Shown piece by piece: positions 35,482 to 44,106 of a stretch of 61,330 nt of DNA. Positions within the stretch are counted from its first letter, which is position 1. Every line of letters starts with the position of its first letter. The notes under the pieces are model-generated. The model searched no databases. It was not told the origin of the DNA and was given only the letters and a program-made list of their open reading frames with translations. A program made the position numbers and the translations under genes. Source of the DNA: Pseudomonadota bacterium (GTDB lineage Bacteria > Pseudomonadota > Gammaproteobacteria > Steroidobacterales > Steroidobacteraceae); contig JAFEDS010000034.1 in the NCBI GenBank assembly GCA_018241505.1, positions 1 to 61,330 of the forward strand, read 5' to 3'.

Positions 35482-36672
35482 GTGCGGCAGGCGGTTCGGT
35501 TTCATGATCAGACGCTGCGTGAGGGGCTGCCGCGCTGTCGTACCGCATTGGTTAGTGGTCCTGCGCAGGTCGGCAAGACAACCGCCTGCAAAGCCCTGTC
35601 CCCGCGCTATCTCGATTGGGATGACCCTGCCGGCCGCCTGATTCTGATGAGGGGTGCCGAGGCAGTCGCGCGGCACCTGGATCTCGAACGCGCCCGCGAG
35701 CGCGAAGTGACCGTCGTTTTCGACAACCTCCAGGGGCATCCCAACTGGAGGGGCTTTTTGCGGAAGTTCACTGCGCGCTGCGGCGCGCGGGTCCGGGTAG
35801 TCGCCACTTTCCGCTCCCCTGGCCGGAAGAAGTCACTGCCGGCAAGCACCATACGGGTGCGCATCAATCCATGGAGCGTCGCCGAGTGCGTGCGCACCCT
35901 GCCAACCGACTCACCCACCAAGGCACCGGCTAACATAAGTGAAGAAGACTGGTTTGCGCTCCAGGAGCACGGCGGCTTTCCCGAGCCGTTCCACAAACGC
36001 GACCCGAAATTCACCGAGCGCTGGCACGCCCGGCAACAGTCGGAGCTGATCGAGCACGACCTGCCGCGGCTCGCCGCGGTGCGCAATCCGTCCGTGTTGC
36101 AGATGTTGGCGCTATTGCTGGCGGAGCGGTCGGCCACGCCGCTGGTCTATTCCGCTCTCAGCCGCCAGCTCGGAGTGTCCGTTGACACCGTGACTCGCTG
36201 GATCGAGCTGTTGGTTGACCTGAGCCAGGGCTTTTGCGTGCGCCCGTGGTTTGCGGGTGTGCCGAAGGCGTTGCGCAAGGAACCCCGTTGGTTCCTGCGT
36301 GACTGGTCCGCAGTGATGGATGCGTCAGCCCGCGCACGCACGCTGATTGCCTGCCACCTGTTGAAAGCCGTGGAGGGTTGGAGCGACCTGGGATTCGGGC
36401 AGTTCGAGCTCCGTTATGTGCGCGACAAGCGGCAACGCGAAGTGGATTTCCTGGTGTTACGCGATCGCCGGCCCTGGTTTCTCGTGGCCGTGGGCGACAC
36501 GGTCCCCAGGGGTGGCGAGGCGCCACCGGTGCTCCGGTATTTTCAACGTATCACCCGCGCGCGCCATGCATTCCACCTCGTGATGAACGGATCGTTCACC
36601 GCGACCGATTGTTTCGCGCAAAGCGAGCCGCTCGTGGTGTCCGCGCGCACCTTGTTGAGTCAACTGTTATAG
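35482..36672 (+). CDS. DUF4143-type AAA ATPase with PD-(D/E)XK-like C terminus
   Basis: From GTG at 35482 the protein is 396 residues. Walker A is GPAQVGKTT (about 26-34). The Walker B position reads VVFDNLQG, where the family usually has DEIQ, so the catalytic Glu is Asn. The C-terminal part contains a winged-helix segment (SALSRQLGVSVDTVTRWIELL) and the nuclease-like ELRYVRDKRQREVDFLVLRD. This is the ATPase/DUF4143 family often found as single genes in bacteria, of unproven function and sometimes linked to mobile or defence contexts. No partner toxin or transposase is adjacent. The start is uncertain; the frame is open back to 35395. Confidence 0.75.
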   Translation: MRQAVRFHDQTLREGLPRCRTALVSGPAQVGKTTACKALSPRYLDWDDPAGRLILMRGAEAVARHLDLERAREREVTVVFDNLQGHPNWRGFLRKFTARCGARVRVVATFRSPGRKKSLPASTIRVRINPWSVAECVRTLPTDSPTKAPANISEEDWFALQEHGGFPEPFHKRDPKFTERWHARQQSELIEHDLPRLAAVRNPSVLQMLALLLAERSATPLVYSALSRQLGVSVDTVTRWIELLVDLSQGFCVRPWFAGVPKALRKEPRWFLRDWSAVMDASARARTLIACHLLKAVEGWSDLGFGQFELRYVRDKRQREVDFLVLRDRRPWFLVAVGDTVPRGGEAPPVLRYFQRITRARHAFHLVMNGSFTATDCFAQSEPLVVSARTLLSQLL

Positions 36673-36693
36673 CCTGCGCGCGCCATCGCCGCC

Positions 36694-36778
36694 GCCACGT
36701 CGATGCGCCCGCCACGTCGATGCGCCCGCCACGTCGATGCGCCCGCCACGTCGATGCGCCCGCCACGTCGACGCGCCC
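36694..36778. repeat. 17-bp tandem minisatellite, five copies
   Basis: The unit GCCACGTCGATGCGCCC begins at 36694, 36711, 36728, 36745 and 36762. The fifth copy has one change (CGACG for CGATG) and a degenerate tail follows. The period is not a multiple of three and the array lies between the 3' ends of two convergent genes, so it is non-coding. There are no spacers, so it is not a CRISPR. Confidence 0.95.
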
Positions 36779-36797
36779 GCCGCGCCGCTGCCCCCGC

Positions 36798-38588
36798 TCA
36801 GGCCGCCAGCGGCATGGCCACTTCCACCCGGTTGCGTCCCGAGCGCTTGGCCTGATACACCGCCGCGTCCGCCTGGGCGATGAGGCGCTCGCCCCAAACT
36901 CCCAACATGTCGCTGGTCGCCACGCCGATACTGCACGTCAGCGCGATGGGCTCGCCAAATCCCGTCACCCTGACACCGGCGACCCGCTCCAGGATTCGCT
37001 GCGCAATGGGATGCGCGGCGGCCGTGTCCGCGCTGCTCAGAATGACCACGAACTCTTCACCGCCATAGCGGCCGATGACATCCGACTGGCGCAACTCCGC
37101 CTGGATGGGCGCAATGATCGCAGCCAGGCACGCATCGCCGGCCTGGTGACCGAACGAGTCGTTGATCTCCTTGAAGTGATCGAGGTCAATGAACAACAGC
37201 GAGATGGGCAGGCCCCGGGCGCGGGCGCGCGTACAGGCTGCGTCGAGCCTTTCCACCAGTGAGCGCCGGTTGAGCACGCCGGTGAGGGAGTCGATCTGCG
37301 CATGCCGCTCGGCTTCCGACAGGGCACGCCGCTGATCGCGCAATCGATCCGCGATGCCGAGCGCAATCAACAGGGCCGCGGCGACCATCGACAGTGGCAG
37401 TCCCAGGTAAATCACCGTGTCGTGCTCTTCGCCGGTGTTCAACAACAGCCGGATCGTGGTCGCTATCGTGAATGCCTCGAGCAAGGTCCAGGCAACCAGG
37501 AACCAACCCGCCGACCGGCTTCCCTGGCGCCACGCCATGAACGCGACCACCAGCGTATATACCGCGGACCCCAGGAACAGGATATTGCCAACATTGTTGA
37601 CGATGTCCTCGTAGCCCACGAGCTTGATGAGGTTGGAAAACGTCAGCAGCATGAATGCGCCGGCCAGCCAGCCGAACACCTTGTATGCGCCGGGCATGAA
37701 GCGCCGCAGGTCCGCGATGTCGCGCACAAACAGACAAGCCGCGGCGCCGCTCAGCGCGGAGATGACATTCCAGGTGTAATGAGAAAGAGGAGTGGCCGCC
37801 GACAACCACGGCCACTCGAATCCTTGGCCGGAGAAATACGCGACGTACAACGCCTGCAATGAAAAAAGCGTGAAGTAAAGAATGAAGGCCCGTTCGGCCA
37901 GCACAATCCAGATGAGCAAAGACGCGATCGCCATCGCCCCCAGGGCGCCGAACGCCAGAGTGATCATTCGAGCGCGCGAGGCGCCCTCGCTCAGGAATTC
38001 ACTCAGTGTGGAAATAGCAAACCGGGGAACGCCGTACCCGGCGCCCGGCGCTGCGATGCGGACATACACCGCGCTCGGTGCGGCGTTGGTGATGGCGCCG
38101 GCGGGATCCGCGGCCGCCGACGCCACCGTGCCAGCCGATGTGTTGGCGCCGGCCGATGCCGGCAACAGAAACGCCGTATCACGCGCCCCCGCAAACTCTG
38201 GGATCTTCGCCGCCGGTGCCAACGCCTGGCCTGACCCAGCCGCAAACACCTGAATGGTGTGCAGCATTCCCGCATGCACCACGATTACCGGGAGGTCGCC
38301 CGTGCGAAATGCTTCGCGGGTCGACACACGCAGCCAGAGCACGTCCCCCCGCGCGGCCTGCTCCTTGATACGGGTCCCCGTAAACCGGGAGTCGAGCGAG
38401 CCGCTGGCTACTTCGGAGATGGTCGCGTCGGTGATGGACGCGTCCAGCACCCGGATTTCGGGCGGGTCGTGCGAGCCGAGCGAAGTGGAGTGTGTAGCCG
38501 CGCCGGCGCTAAATCCGGCGCAGCAGGTGATGAGGCCCAGAATCCACTGGAATGCAGCGGCACGCAGACCGTTCCGAAAACTGCTCAT
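36798..38588 (-). CDS. 7TM-DISM sensor diguanylate cyclase (GGDEF)
   Basis: A signal peptide is followed by a periplasmic 7TMR-DISM extracellular domain (about 40-205), which carries an Ala/Ser-rich insert. Seven hydrophobic helices follow (about 210-410), then a GGDEF domain with GGEEF at 509-513. The inhibitory-site RxxD is present (RQSD, 500-503), so c-di-GMP product inhibition is expected. The DSLTGVLNRRSL and DLDHFKEINDSFGH motifs are intact. There is no EAL domain. It should make c-di-GMP in response to an extracellular ligand, possibly feeding control of pili or secretion. Confidence 0.92.
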   Translation of the reverse strand: MSSFRNGLRAAAFQWILGLITCCAGFSAGAATHSTSLGSHDPPEIRVLDASITDATISEVASGSLDSRFTGTRIKEQAARGDVLWLRVSTREAFRTGDLPVIVVHAGMLHTIQVFAAGSGQALAPAAKIPEFAGARDTAFLLPASAGANTSAGTVASAAADPAGAITNAAPSAVYVRIAAPGAGYGVPRFAISTLSEFLSEGASRARMITLAFGALGAMAIASLLIWIVLAERAFILYFTLFSLQALYVAYFSGQGFEWPWLSAATPLSHYTWNVISALSGAAACLFVRDIADLRRFMPGAYKVFGWLAGAFMLLTFSNLIKLVGYEDIVNNVGNILFLGSAVYTLVVAFMAWRQGSRSAGWFLVAWTLLEAFTIATTIRLLLNTGEEHDTVIYLGLPLSMVAAALLIALGIADRLRDQRRALSEAERHAQIDSLTGVLNRRSLVERLDAACTRARARGLPISLLFIDLDHFKEINDSFGHQAGDACLAAIIAPIQAELRQSDVIGRYGGEEFVVILSSADTAAAHPIAQRILERVAGVRVTGFGEPIALTCSIGVATSDMLGVWGERLIAQADAAVYQAKRSGRNRVEVAMPLAA

Positions 38589-38641
38589 CAGAAGAGACCG
38601 GCATGACGACTACATGGGGTTGGGATTATGCCGGGCTTTTT

Positions 38642-38673
38642 ATTGGCGCGGCACTGGCCGCGCGGAGCCCGGG
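38642..38673. repeat. Dispersed REP-like hairpin element, copy 1
   Basis: This 32-base sequence, starting ATTGGCGCGGCACTGGCCGC, is identical to 41571-41602. It contains the stem GCGCGGC / GCCGCGC around ACTG. Both copies lie in short intergenic regions just outside a gene, as REP elements do. Confidence 0.85.
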
Positions 38674-38682
38674 TCCTTTTCC

Positions 38683-38710
38683 GCCACCAAAAAGCGTGGT
38701 TTTTGGTGGC
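38683..38710. repeat. Perfect 11-bp hairpin next to REP-like copy 1
   Basis: GCCACCAAAAA (38683-38693) pairs exactly with TTTTTGGTGGC (38700-38710) around a six-base loop (GCGTGG). Its A/T-rich upper stem resembles a bidirectional transcription stop, but no U tract follows outside the stem. It is absent near the second repeat copy. Confidence 0.85.
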
Positions 38711-38765
38711 TGCGTTGGCGCAGGGCGCCTGCGGCGCGTTGGGCGCGCGGAGGCTGCGTTTGGGG

Positions 38766-39107
38766 TCAGCGACGCTCCCAGTGCCCGTCGACCAGGTACC
38801 AGCCATCGCGTTCGTGGACCCAGTGGTGGGGCACCCATCGTTCGCGCGGATGTGGCCGCTCCCAATGACCGGCAACCCACACGTGCTGCCCGCCATCCCA
38901 GCGCCAATACCCCGTCGCCCACACGTAGCCGGGGGCGGGCGGAGGGCCGTATGTCTCGACCCGGATGGGGGGAGGTGCTACCACCACCGCCGGACCAGCG
39001 TAGTAGCGGCGCGGAGGTGGTGCGGCGGCGACAATGCATCCGCCGAGCGTGATCGTCAGCATGGAAATTGCTACCAGCCTGGTGGCGTGCAAACGGAGCT
39101 CAGTCAT
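38766..39107 (-). CDS. YXWGXW-repeat lipoprotein
   Basis: ATG at 39107 has GAGGGAG six bases upstream. The 113-residue product has a lipoprotein signal ending LTITLGGC, a proline-rich linker, and tryptophan repeats of the YXWGXW type (PGYVWATGYWRWDGG, HVWVAGHWERP, DGWYLVDGHWERR). Proteins of this class are short exported, outer-membrane or surface-associated proteins of unknown role. The longer frame from 39182 would hide the signal peptide and is rejected. Confidence 0.85.
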   Translation of the reverse strand: MTELRLHATRLVAISMLTITLGGCIVAAAPPPRRYYAGPAVVVAPPPIRVETYGPPPAPGYVWATGYWRWDGGQHVWVAGHWERPHPRERWVPHHWVHERDGWYLVDGHWERR

Positions 39108-39208
39108 ACGCACTCCCTCGAGGGTTGATGGTGGCCGCCATCGATTTATGGTAATCGGATGACTGGCCACGGTGGCGTTCATAGTGGCGCCGGTTCCTTA
39201 AACGCAAG

Positions 39209-39919
39209 ATGACGCAATCGGTTCACACGAAGGTACGGACGATGCCGGGCCAGCAGGACACGGTCTTTCTGTTTGATGTCGACAACACGCTGCTCAATAA
39301 CGATGCAGTCCAGGAGGATTTGAGCGCCCATCTGGACGGTGAGTTTGGGCGCCCCGCGCGCGAGCGCTACTGGAAGATATTCGAGAGCCTGCGCTCCGAG
39401 CTGGGTTATGCCGACTATCTCGGCGCGCTGCAGCGCTACCGCAGCGAGGATCCGGATGATCCGCAGCTCCTGCGGATGTCAACATTCCTCATCGATTATC
39501 CGTTCGAGAGCCGCTTGTATCCCGGGGCTCTGTCCGCCATTTCCCACTGCCGCCGCGTCGGCCCGACCGCGATCCTGTCCGACGGCGATGTCGTATTCCA
39601 GCCGCGCAAGGTGATTCGCTCCGGACTGTGGGACGCGGTCGAGGGCCGCGTGATGATCTATCTCCACAAGGAGCAGATGCTGGACGCGGTGGCACGGCAC
39701 TATCCCGCGAAACATTACGTCATGGTCGATGACAAGCTGCGCCTGTTGGATGCCATGAAAAAAATCTGGGGCGCCCGTCTCACCACCATTTTTGTTCGCC
39801 AGGGTCACTATGCCCTGGACCTGGCCAGCCTGTCGGCCTACCCGGCGGCTGACATCACTCTGGCGAAAATCGCCGATCTCGCCACTCTCCCTGTTGCCAA
39901 CCTTTGCGGACGAAAATGA
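39209..39919 (+). CDS. HAD superfamily hydrolase
   Basis: Motif I is FLFDVDNTLL (nucleophile Asp), motif II LSDGD, the motif III lysine lies in the HKEQMLDA or PRKVIRS region, and motif IV is MVDDKLRLLD. The cap is small and helical. The N terminus could start at 39209 or at ATG 39242 (MPGQQDTVFLFDVDN), which removes 11 unconserved residues. Its stop overlaps the start of the phosphoglucomutase gene (ATGA), so it may act on a sugar phosphate in the same pathway. Confidence 0.87.
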   Translation: MTQSVHTKVRTMPGQQDTVFLFDVDNTLLNNDAVQEDLSAHLDGEFGRPARERYWKIFESLRSELGYADYLGALQRYRSEDPDDPQLLRMSTFLIDYPFESRLYPGALSAISHCRRVGPTAILSDGDVVFQPRKVIRSGLWDAVEGRVMIYLHKEQMLDAVARHYPAKHYVMVDDKLRLLDAMKKIWGARLTTIFVRQGHYALDLASLSAYPAADITLAKIADLATLPVANLCGRK

Positions 39920-41571
39920 GCACAGTCAAACTCAACCCATTGGCCGGCAAACCCGCGCCGGCCAGCCTGCTGACCAACATCCCGCAGTTGCTGACGGATT
40001 ATTTCACGCTGCGGCCCGATGGTACGGTGCCGGCCCAGCAGGTGTCGTTCGGAACATCAGGTCATCGGGGTACGCCCTTCGAGCGATCCTTCAATGAGTG
40101 GCACGTGCTTGCCATCAGCCAGGCGATCTGCGAATACCGCAAGTCCAAGGGTATCGACGGTCCGTTGTTCCTCGGCATCGATACCCACGCGGTGTCGCCG
40201 GCCGCCAGCGCCAGCGCGCTCGAGGTGCTCGCGGCAAATGGTGTTGAAGTCATGCTGGCGACGAATGATGAATTCACGCCGACCCCGGCGCTGTCGCACG
40301 CCATCATTGTCCACAACCGCGGCAGAACGAGCGGTCTGGCGGACGGCATCGTCGTTACTCCCTCCCACAATCCACCGATGGATGGCGGATTCAAATACAA
40401 CCCGCCCAACGGCGGCCCCGCCGATACCGATGTGACCGGCTGGATTCAAAATCGCGCCAACGATCTGCTGCAGGCCGGCCTGGCCGGCGTCAAGCGGGTC
40501 AGCTATGACGAGGCGCTGAAGGCGTCCACGACCCATCGCTACGATTATCTCAACACGTATGTCGGCGATCTGGCCAACATCATCGATTTCGAGGTTATCC
40601 GCGGCTCGAAGCTGAACATTGCCGTCGATCCGCTCGGCGGTGCCGGCGTGCACTACTGGCCGGCCATAGCCGAACGCTACAAGTTGAATCTGCAGGTGCT
40701 CAACACCGAAGTGGATCCGACCTTCCGTTTCATGACGGTGGATTGGGACGGCAAGATCCGCATGGATCCCTCATCGCCCTACGCCATGCAGAGTCTGATT
40801 CATCTGAAGGACCGGTTCGATGTTGCATTCGCCTGCGACACCGATCACGACCGGCATGGCATCGTCACGCGCAGCGCGGGCTTGATGCAGCCCAACCAAT
40901 ACCTGGCGGTGGCCATTGACTACCTCTACAAGAATCGTCCGAAGTGGCAGAGCGGCACCGGGGTCGGCAAGACCGCGGTCAGCAGCCAGATGATCGATCG
41001 GGTCACGGCCCGGCTCGGCCGGCGGTTGTTTGAGGTGCCGGTGGGCTTCAAGTGGTTCGTGAACGGCCTCGTCGATGGCTCGCTGGGATTCGGGGGCGAG
41101 GAAAGCGCGGGCGCCTCTTTCCTGCAGTTTGATGGCAGTGTTTGGAGCACTGACAAGGACGGGCTGATCCCCGGGTTGCTGGCCGCCGAAATGACCGCCC
41201 GCACCGGGCGAGATCCGGGGGAGGCCTATCGTGCCTTGACGCAGGAGTTCGGCGAGCCGCTGTTCGAGCGCGTAGATGCCCCGGCCTCCAAGGCGCAGAA
41301 AGCGATCCTGAAGAAGCTCGCGCCCGAGCAGGTGAAGTCCACGGAGCTGGCGGGAGACAAGATCACCCAGGTATTGAACAAGGCGCCCGGGAATGGGGCC
41401 CCGATTGATGGCCTGAAGGTGCTCACCGCGCAGGGTTGGTTTGCCGCCCGGCCCTCCGGCACGGAAGACATCTACAAAATCTATGCGGAGAGCTTCAAGG
41501 GCCGGGAGCATCTCACCCGGCTCATTGAGGAGGCGCAGAAGTTGGTCAGTGATTGTTTCAATGGGGTTTGA
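39916..41571 (+). CDS. pgm: Phosphoglucomutase, alpha-D-glucose phosphate-specific
   Basis: The product (551 residues; E. coli Pgm is 546) shows FGTSGHRGTPFERSFNE, the phosphoserine loop TPSHNPPMDGGFKYNPP, the metal loop CDTDHDRHG, the sugar loop GGEESAGASF and the phosphate loop RPSGTEDIYKIYAES. ATG at 39916 overlaps the HAD stop by four bases; an upstream TTG at 39904 would add four residues. It interconverts glucose-1-phosphate and glucose-6-phosphate for glycogen, exopolysaccharide or LPS precursor supply. A REP-like repeat begins at its stop codon. Confidence 0.95.
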   Translation: MSTVKLNPLAGKPAPASLLTNIPQLLTDYFTLRPDGTVPAQQVSFGTSGHRGTPFERSFNEWHVLAISQAICEYRKSKGIDGPLFLGIDTHAVSPAASASALEVLAANGVEVMLATNDEFTPTPALSHAIIVHNRGRTSGLADGIVVTPSHNPPMDGGFKYNPPNGGPADTDVTGWIQNRANDLLQAGLAGVKRVSYDEALKASTTHRYDYLNTYVGDLANIIDFEVIRGSKLNIAVDPLGGAGVHYWPAIAERYKLNLQVLNTEVDPTFRFMTVDWDGKIRMDPSSPYAMQSLIHLKDRFDVAFACDTDHDRHGIVTRSAGLMQPNQYLAVAIDYLYKNRPKWQSGTGVGKTAVSSQMIDRVTARLGRRLFEVPVGFKWFVNGLVDGSLGFGGEESAGASFLQFDGSVWSTDKDGLIPGLLAAEMTARTGRDPGEAYRALTQEFGEPLFERVDAPASKAQKAILKKLAPEQVKSTELAGDKITQVLNKAPGNGAPIDGLKVLTAQGWFAARPSGTEDIYKIYAESFKGREHLTRLIEEAQKLVSDCFNGV

Positions 41572-41602
41572 TTGGCGCGGCACTGGCCGCGCGGAGCCCG
41601 GG
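41571..41602. repeat. Dispersed REP-like hairpin element, copy 2
   Basis: Identical over 32 bases to 38642-38673, including the GCGCGGC / GCCGCGC stem. It starts at the last base of the pgm stop codon and ends 14 bases before the marC-like stop, so it lies between convergent genes. Confidence 0.85.
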
Positions 41603-41616
41603 CGTCGCCACAGCGG

Positions 41617-42273
41617 TCAGTGCGGGGCAGCGGTAAGTGCTGACCAGCCGTTCCAGATGATCTGGATGCCGATGCACATGAGTATGAAGGCGGACAGCCG
41701 CACCATCACTTCCAGGCCGGTCGTGCCCAACACCCGCGCCAGGTTTCCGGCGAACCGATAGGCAATATAGATACTGAGCGCGATGGCGACCACGCCCAGG
41801 AATGCACCAATAGCGTGCAGCGCCAGAGTCTGCAGCGCGAGCTCGGTTTCCGGCTTGCGGCTGCCGATGGTGATGGCCACCGAAATCGACCCGGGACCCA
41901 CCGTCAACGGCATGGTCAGGGGATAAAAGGTGCCAATCTGGCGCGTAACTCCCGGCTGCACGTTGGCTTCACCGTGGTCGGACCATTGCTCCTCCGTGAG
42001 GAGCTTCCAGCCCAGCGCGGTGACCACGAACCCACCCGCGATCCGCACCACGGGGAGGTCGATGCCGAAGAACACGAGCAACCAGGGTCCGATGACCATC
42101 GACCCCAGGAGGAGCGCGAACCCATTGATCGCGACGCGGCGGGCCAGCCCCTCGCGCTCCTTATTTGACAGATTGGGGGTGAGCGAGAGGAAGAACGGCG
42201 CCGCCTCGATCGGATTCACAATGGGGAAGAGCCCTGCGAACGTCAGCAGGAAGGCGCCGAAAACTGCACTCAC
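41617..42273 (-). CDS. MarC family integral membrane protein (UPF0056)
   Basis: A six-helix protein of 218 residues with family blocks FAGLFPIVNPIEAAPFFLSL, IRIAGG-like VVRIAGGFVVTALGWKLL, and YPLTMPLTVGPGSISVAI. MarC proteins were once linked to multiple antibiotic resistance, but that role was withdrawn; their transport function is unknown. It is divergent from the MocR-type regulator, a usual arrangement for a regulator and its target. Confidence 0.9.
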   Translation of the reverse strand: MSAVFGAFLLTFAGLFPIVNPIEAAPFFLSLTPNLSNKEREGLARRVAINGFALLLGSMVIGPWLLVFFGIDLPVVRIAGGFVVTALGWKLLTEEQWSDHGEANVQPGVTRQIGTFYPLTMPLTVGPGSISVAITIGSRKPETELALQTLALHAIGAFLGVVAIALSIYIAYRFAGNLARVLGTTGLEVMVRLSAFILMCIGIQIIWNGWSALTAAPH

Positions 42274-42545
42274 GAATCGACCTCATGTGGCACTCCCGCA
42301 AGCCACCTGAAGCTTGGCGGGACAATGGTGAATTCATTGTAGCCTGACCGCTGACCGTATCTGTGCGGCGGCTGACCGAAAACGGTCTTGTCCGCTCGGC
42401 CCGCCCGCGTATGGTGGGTACCCGCGAAGGGCGGCGTCCCCACGGTGGACTGGTCATAGGGCCAATCACCGCCAAATTGCCTGGGCCACTTTGGCAGTAC
42501 GTCGCAACATAGTCGCGTCCGGTGCCATTTGAGAGATACGCTAGG
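42274..42545. promoter_or_regulatory. Divergent promoter region between marC-like and MocR genes with repeated CTGACCG
   Basis: CTGACCG occurs at 42344-42350, 42351-42357 and 42371-42377. The last copy continues into the palindrome GACCG-AAAA-CGGTC (42373-42386). A separate inverted repeat ACAATG/CATTGT lies at 42322-42340. MocR regulators bind direct repeats plus inverted half-sites near their own promoter, so these are candidate operators. No clear -10/-35 pair was assigned. Confidence 0.5.
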
Positions 42546-44075
42546 ATGATGGAAAGCATCGGCAAACAGGCGATGTTGGAACTGGCGATCACCCTGCCGC
42601 CACGGGGTTCTGGCGCGGTGATGCGAGTTCTGCATCGCGAGCTGCGATCAGCAATTCTCGATGGGCGGTTGAAACCGGGGTTGCGTCTTCCATCGACGCG
42701 CATCCTCGCCGACTCCTGGGGTGTGTCGCGCAATACAGTGATGGGTGCATACGACCTGTTGCTCAGCGAGGGCTACCTGTTCGCCCGCCACGGTGCCGGC
42801 ACTTATGTTGCCGAAGCGTTGCCTATACGCGCGGACCGCGTGGCGGTACCCGACGAGCCCAACAAGGAGCCCGATCGGCGCTTGAGCGAATTCTGGCAGT
42901 CGCCGCCGCGTTACCTGTTGAAGCCGTGGGCCTCCACGGCTCCCAGCAACATGCTGTTTCGCCTGGGAGTGCCGGATACCGCTTCGTTTCCGTATCACAT
43001 CTGGCGTCGGCTGCTGGCCCGCTCGCTGCGTTCGCTGGCGAAGCAGCCGGCTGCTTATGTCGAAGCGGAGGGCAGGCCTGCATTGCGCGAGGCGATAGCC
43101 AATCACGTATCGTTTGCTCGTGCCGTCGCGTGCAACTCGGATGACGTTGTAGTCACAGCCGGTACACAACAGGCGTTTGACCTGCTTGCCAAGATTCTCG
43201 TGACTCCGGGCAAGACCACTGTTGCCATTGAAGATCCCGGCTACGCGCCCGTGCGCGGTGCCTTCCTTGCCGTGGGTGCCAAGATCGCTCCGGTCCCCGT
43301 CGATGCAGACGGCGTGATCGTAGATCGTATACCTGCGGATACGAAAATCATCTGCGTCACACCCTCACATCAATTCCCTGTTGGCGTGGCAATGTCGATG
43401 CGCCGCCGCGCCGAGTTGCTCGAGTTTGCCCGCGCCAACGATGCCGTCATCATTGAAGACGACTACGACGGCGAGTTCCGCTTCGGTACGACCCCACGCG
43501 ATGCATTGCAGACACTGGATCGCGCCGGTTCGGTCTTCTATGTGGGCACGTTCTCCAAGAGCTTGTTTCCCGGTATCCGCCTGGGGTTTGTGGTCTGTCC
43601 GCCCTGGGCAAAACGCACTCTGTGCGCGGCCAAACAGGTCACCGACTGGCACCAGCCGGTGTTGGAGCAGGACGCACTCGCCGCATTCATCAGCGAGGGC
43701 CACATGGCGCGTCACGTGCGCAAGATGCGTAAGTTGTACGCGGAGCGGCGCGAGCTGATGATGACCGGCCTGCAGACTCACTTCGGCGCGTGGTTGGACC
43801 CGGTACCCGCGGCCGGAGGCATGCACCTCACCGCCTTTGGGCGTGAGCCTCTCGATTTCGACGCAATCGCGCGCAGTGCACGGCAGAGAAACATGGATGT
43901 ACGTTCATTGCGGGCGCTGAGCGCGAGCGGTGAATGTCAACCCGGCCTCGTCCTCGGTTACGGTGCAACCTCACCGGATGGCATCACGGAAGGATTGCTC
44001 CAACTTCGGCGCCTGTTCCCCGCAACTGGCCCAACGAAATATGCACGAGGTGGCGCTCGCTCGCTCGTAGCGTAA
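42546..44075 (+). CDS. MocR/PdxR-type regulator: GntR wHTH fused to PLP-dependent aminotransferase fold
   Basis: The N-terminal winged helix (LHRELRSAILDGRLKPGLRL, then LPSTRILADSWGVSRNTV, about 20-95) is joined to a class I aminotransferase domain with VVTAGTQQAFDLL, EDPGYAPVRGAF, EDDYDGEFRF and the PLP lysine in GTFSKSLFPGIRLGF. ATG at 42546 was chosen (ATG at 42549 equally possible); GTG at 42522 has less support. Such proteins sense PLP or amino-acid adducts and control vitamin B6, GABA or transporter genes. The likely target is the divergent marC-like gene or itself. Confidence 0.92.
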   Translation: MMESIGKQAMLELAITLPPRGSGAVMRVLHRELRSAILDGRLKPGLRLPSTRILADSWGVSRNTVMGAYDLLLSEGYLFARHGAGTYVAEALPIRADRVAVPDEPNKEPDRRLSEFWQSPPRYLLKPWASTAPSNMLFRLGVPDTASFPYHIWRRLLARSLRSLAKQPAAYVEAEGRPALREAIANHVSFARAVACNSDDVVVTAGTQQAFDLLAKILVTPGKTTVAIEDPGYAPVRGAFLAVGAKIAPVPVDADGVIVDRIPADTKIICVTPSHQFPVGVAMSMRRRAELLEFARANDAVIIEDDYDGEFRFGTTPRDALQTLDRAGSVFYVGTFSKSLFPGIRLGFVVCPPWAKRTLCAAKQVTDWHQPVLEQDALAAFISEGHMARHVRKMRKLYAERRELMMTGLQTHFGAWLDPVPAAGGMHLTAFGREPLDFDAIARSARQRNMDVRSLRALSASGECQPGLVLGYGATSPDGITEGLLQLRRLFPATGPTKYARGGARSLVA

Positions 44076-44106
44076 CGTTAGTTTGACGGTTGACGGAGGT
44101 TCAACC

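Noticed and set aside
36694-36778. CRISPR array
   Set aside because: The units are directly adjacent, 17 bp long, without unique spacers and without cas genes nearby.
36378-37262. Plus-strand ORF spanning the 17-bp minisatellite with repeated RHVDAPAT-like residues
   Set aside because: It runs from inside the DUF4143 gene across the repeat into the antisense of the GGDEF gene; the repeats have a period that is not a multiple of three, so the coding look is fortuitous.
38683-38710. Intrinsic terminator
   Set aside because: The hairpin is perfect, but the T run is inside the stem and no T tract follows on either strand.
38628-39128. Overlapping plus-strand ORFs opposite the YXWGXW lipoprotein gene
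   Set aside because: They cross the REP-like element and hairpin and are antisense to a gene with a good start, lipobox and repeats.
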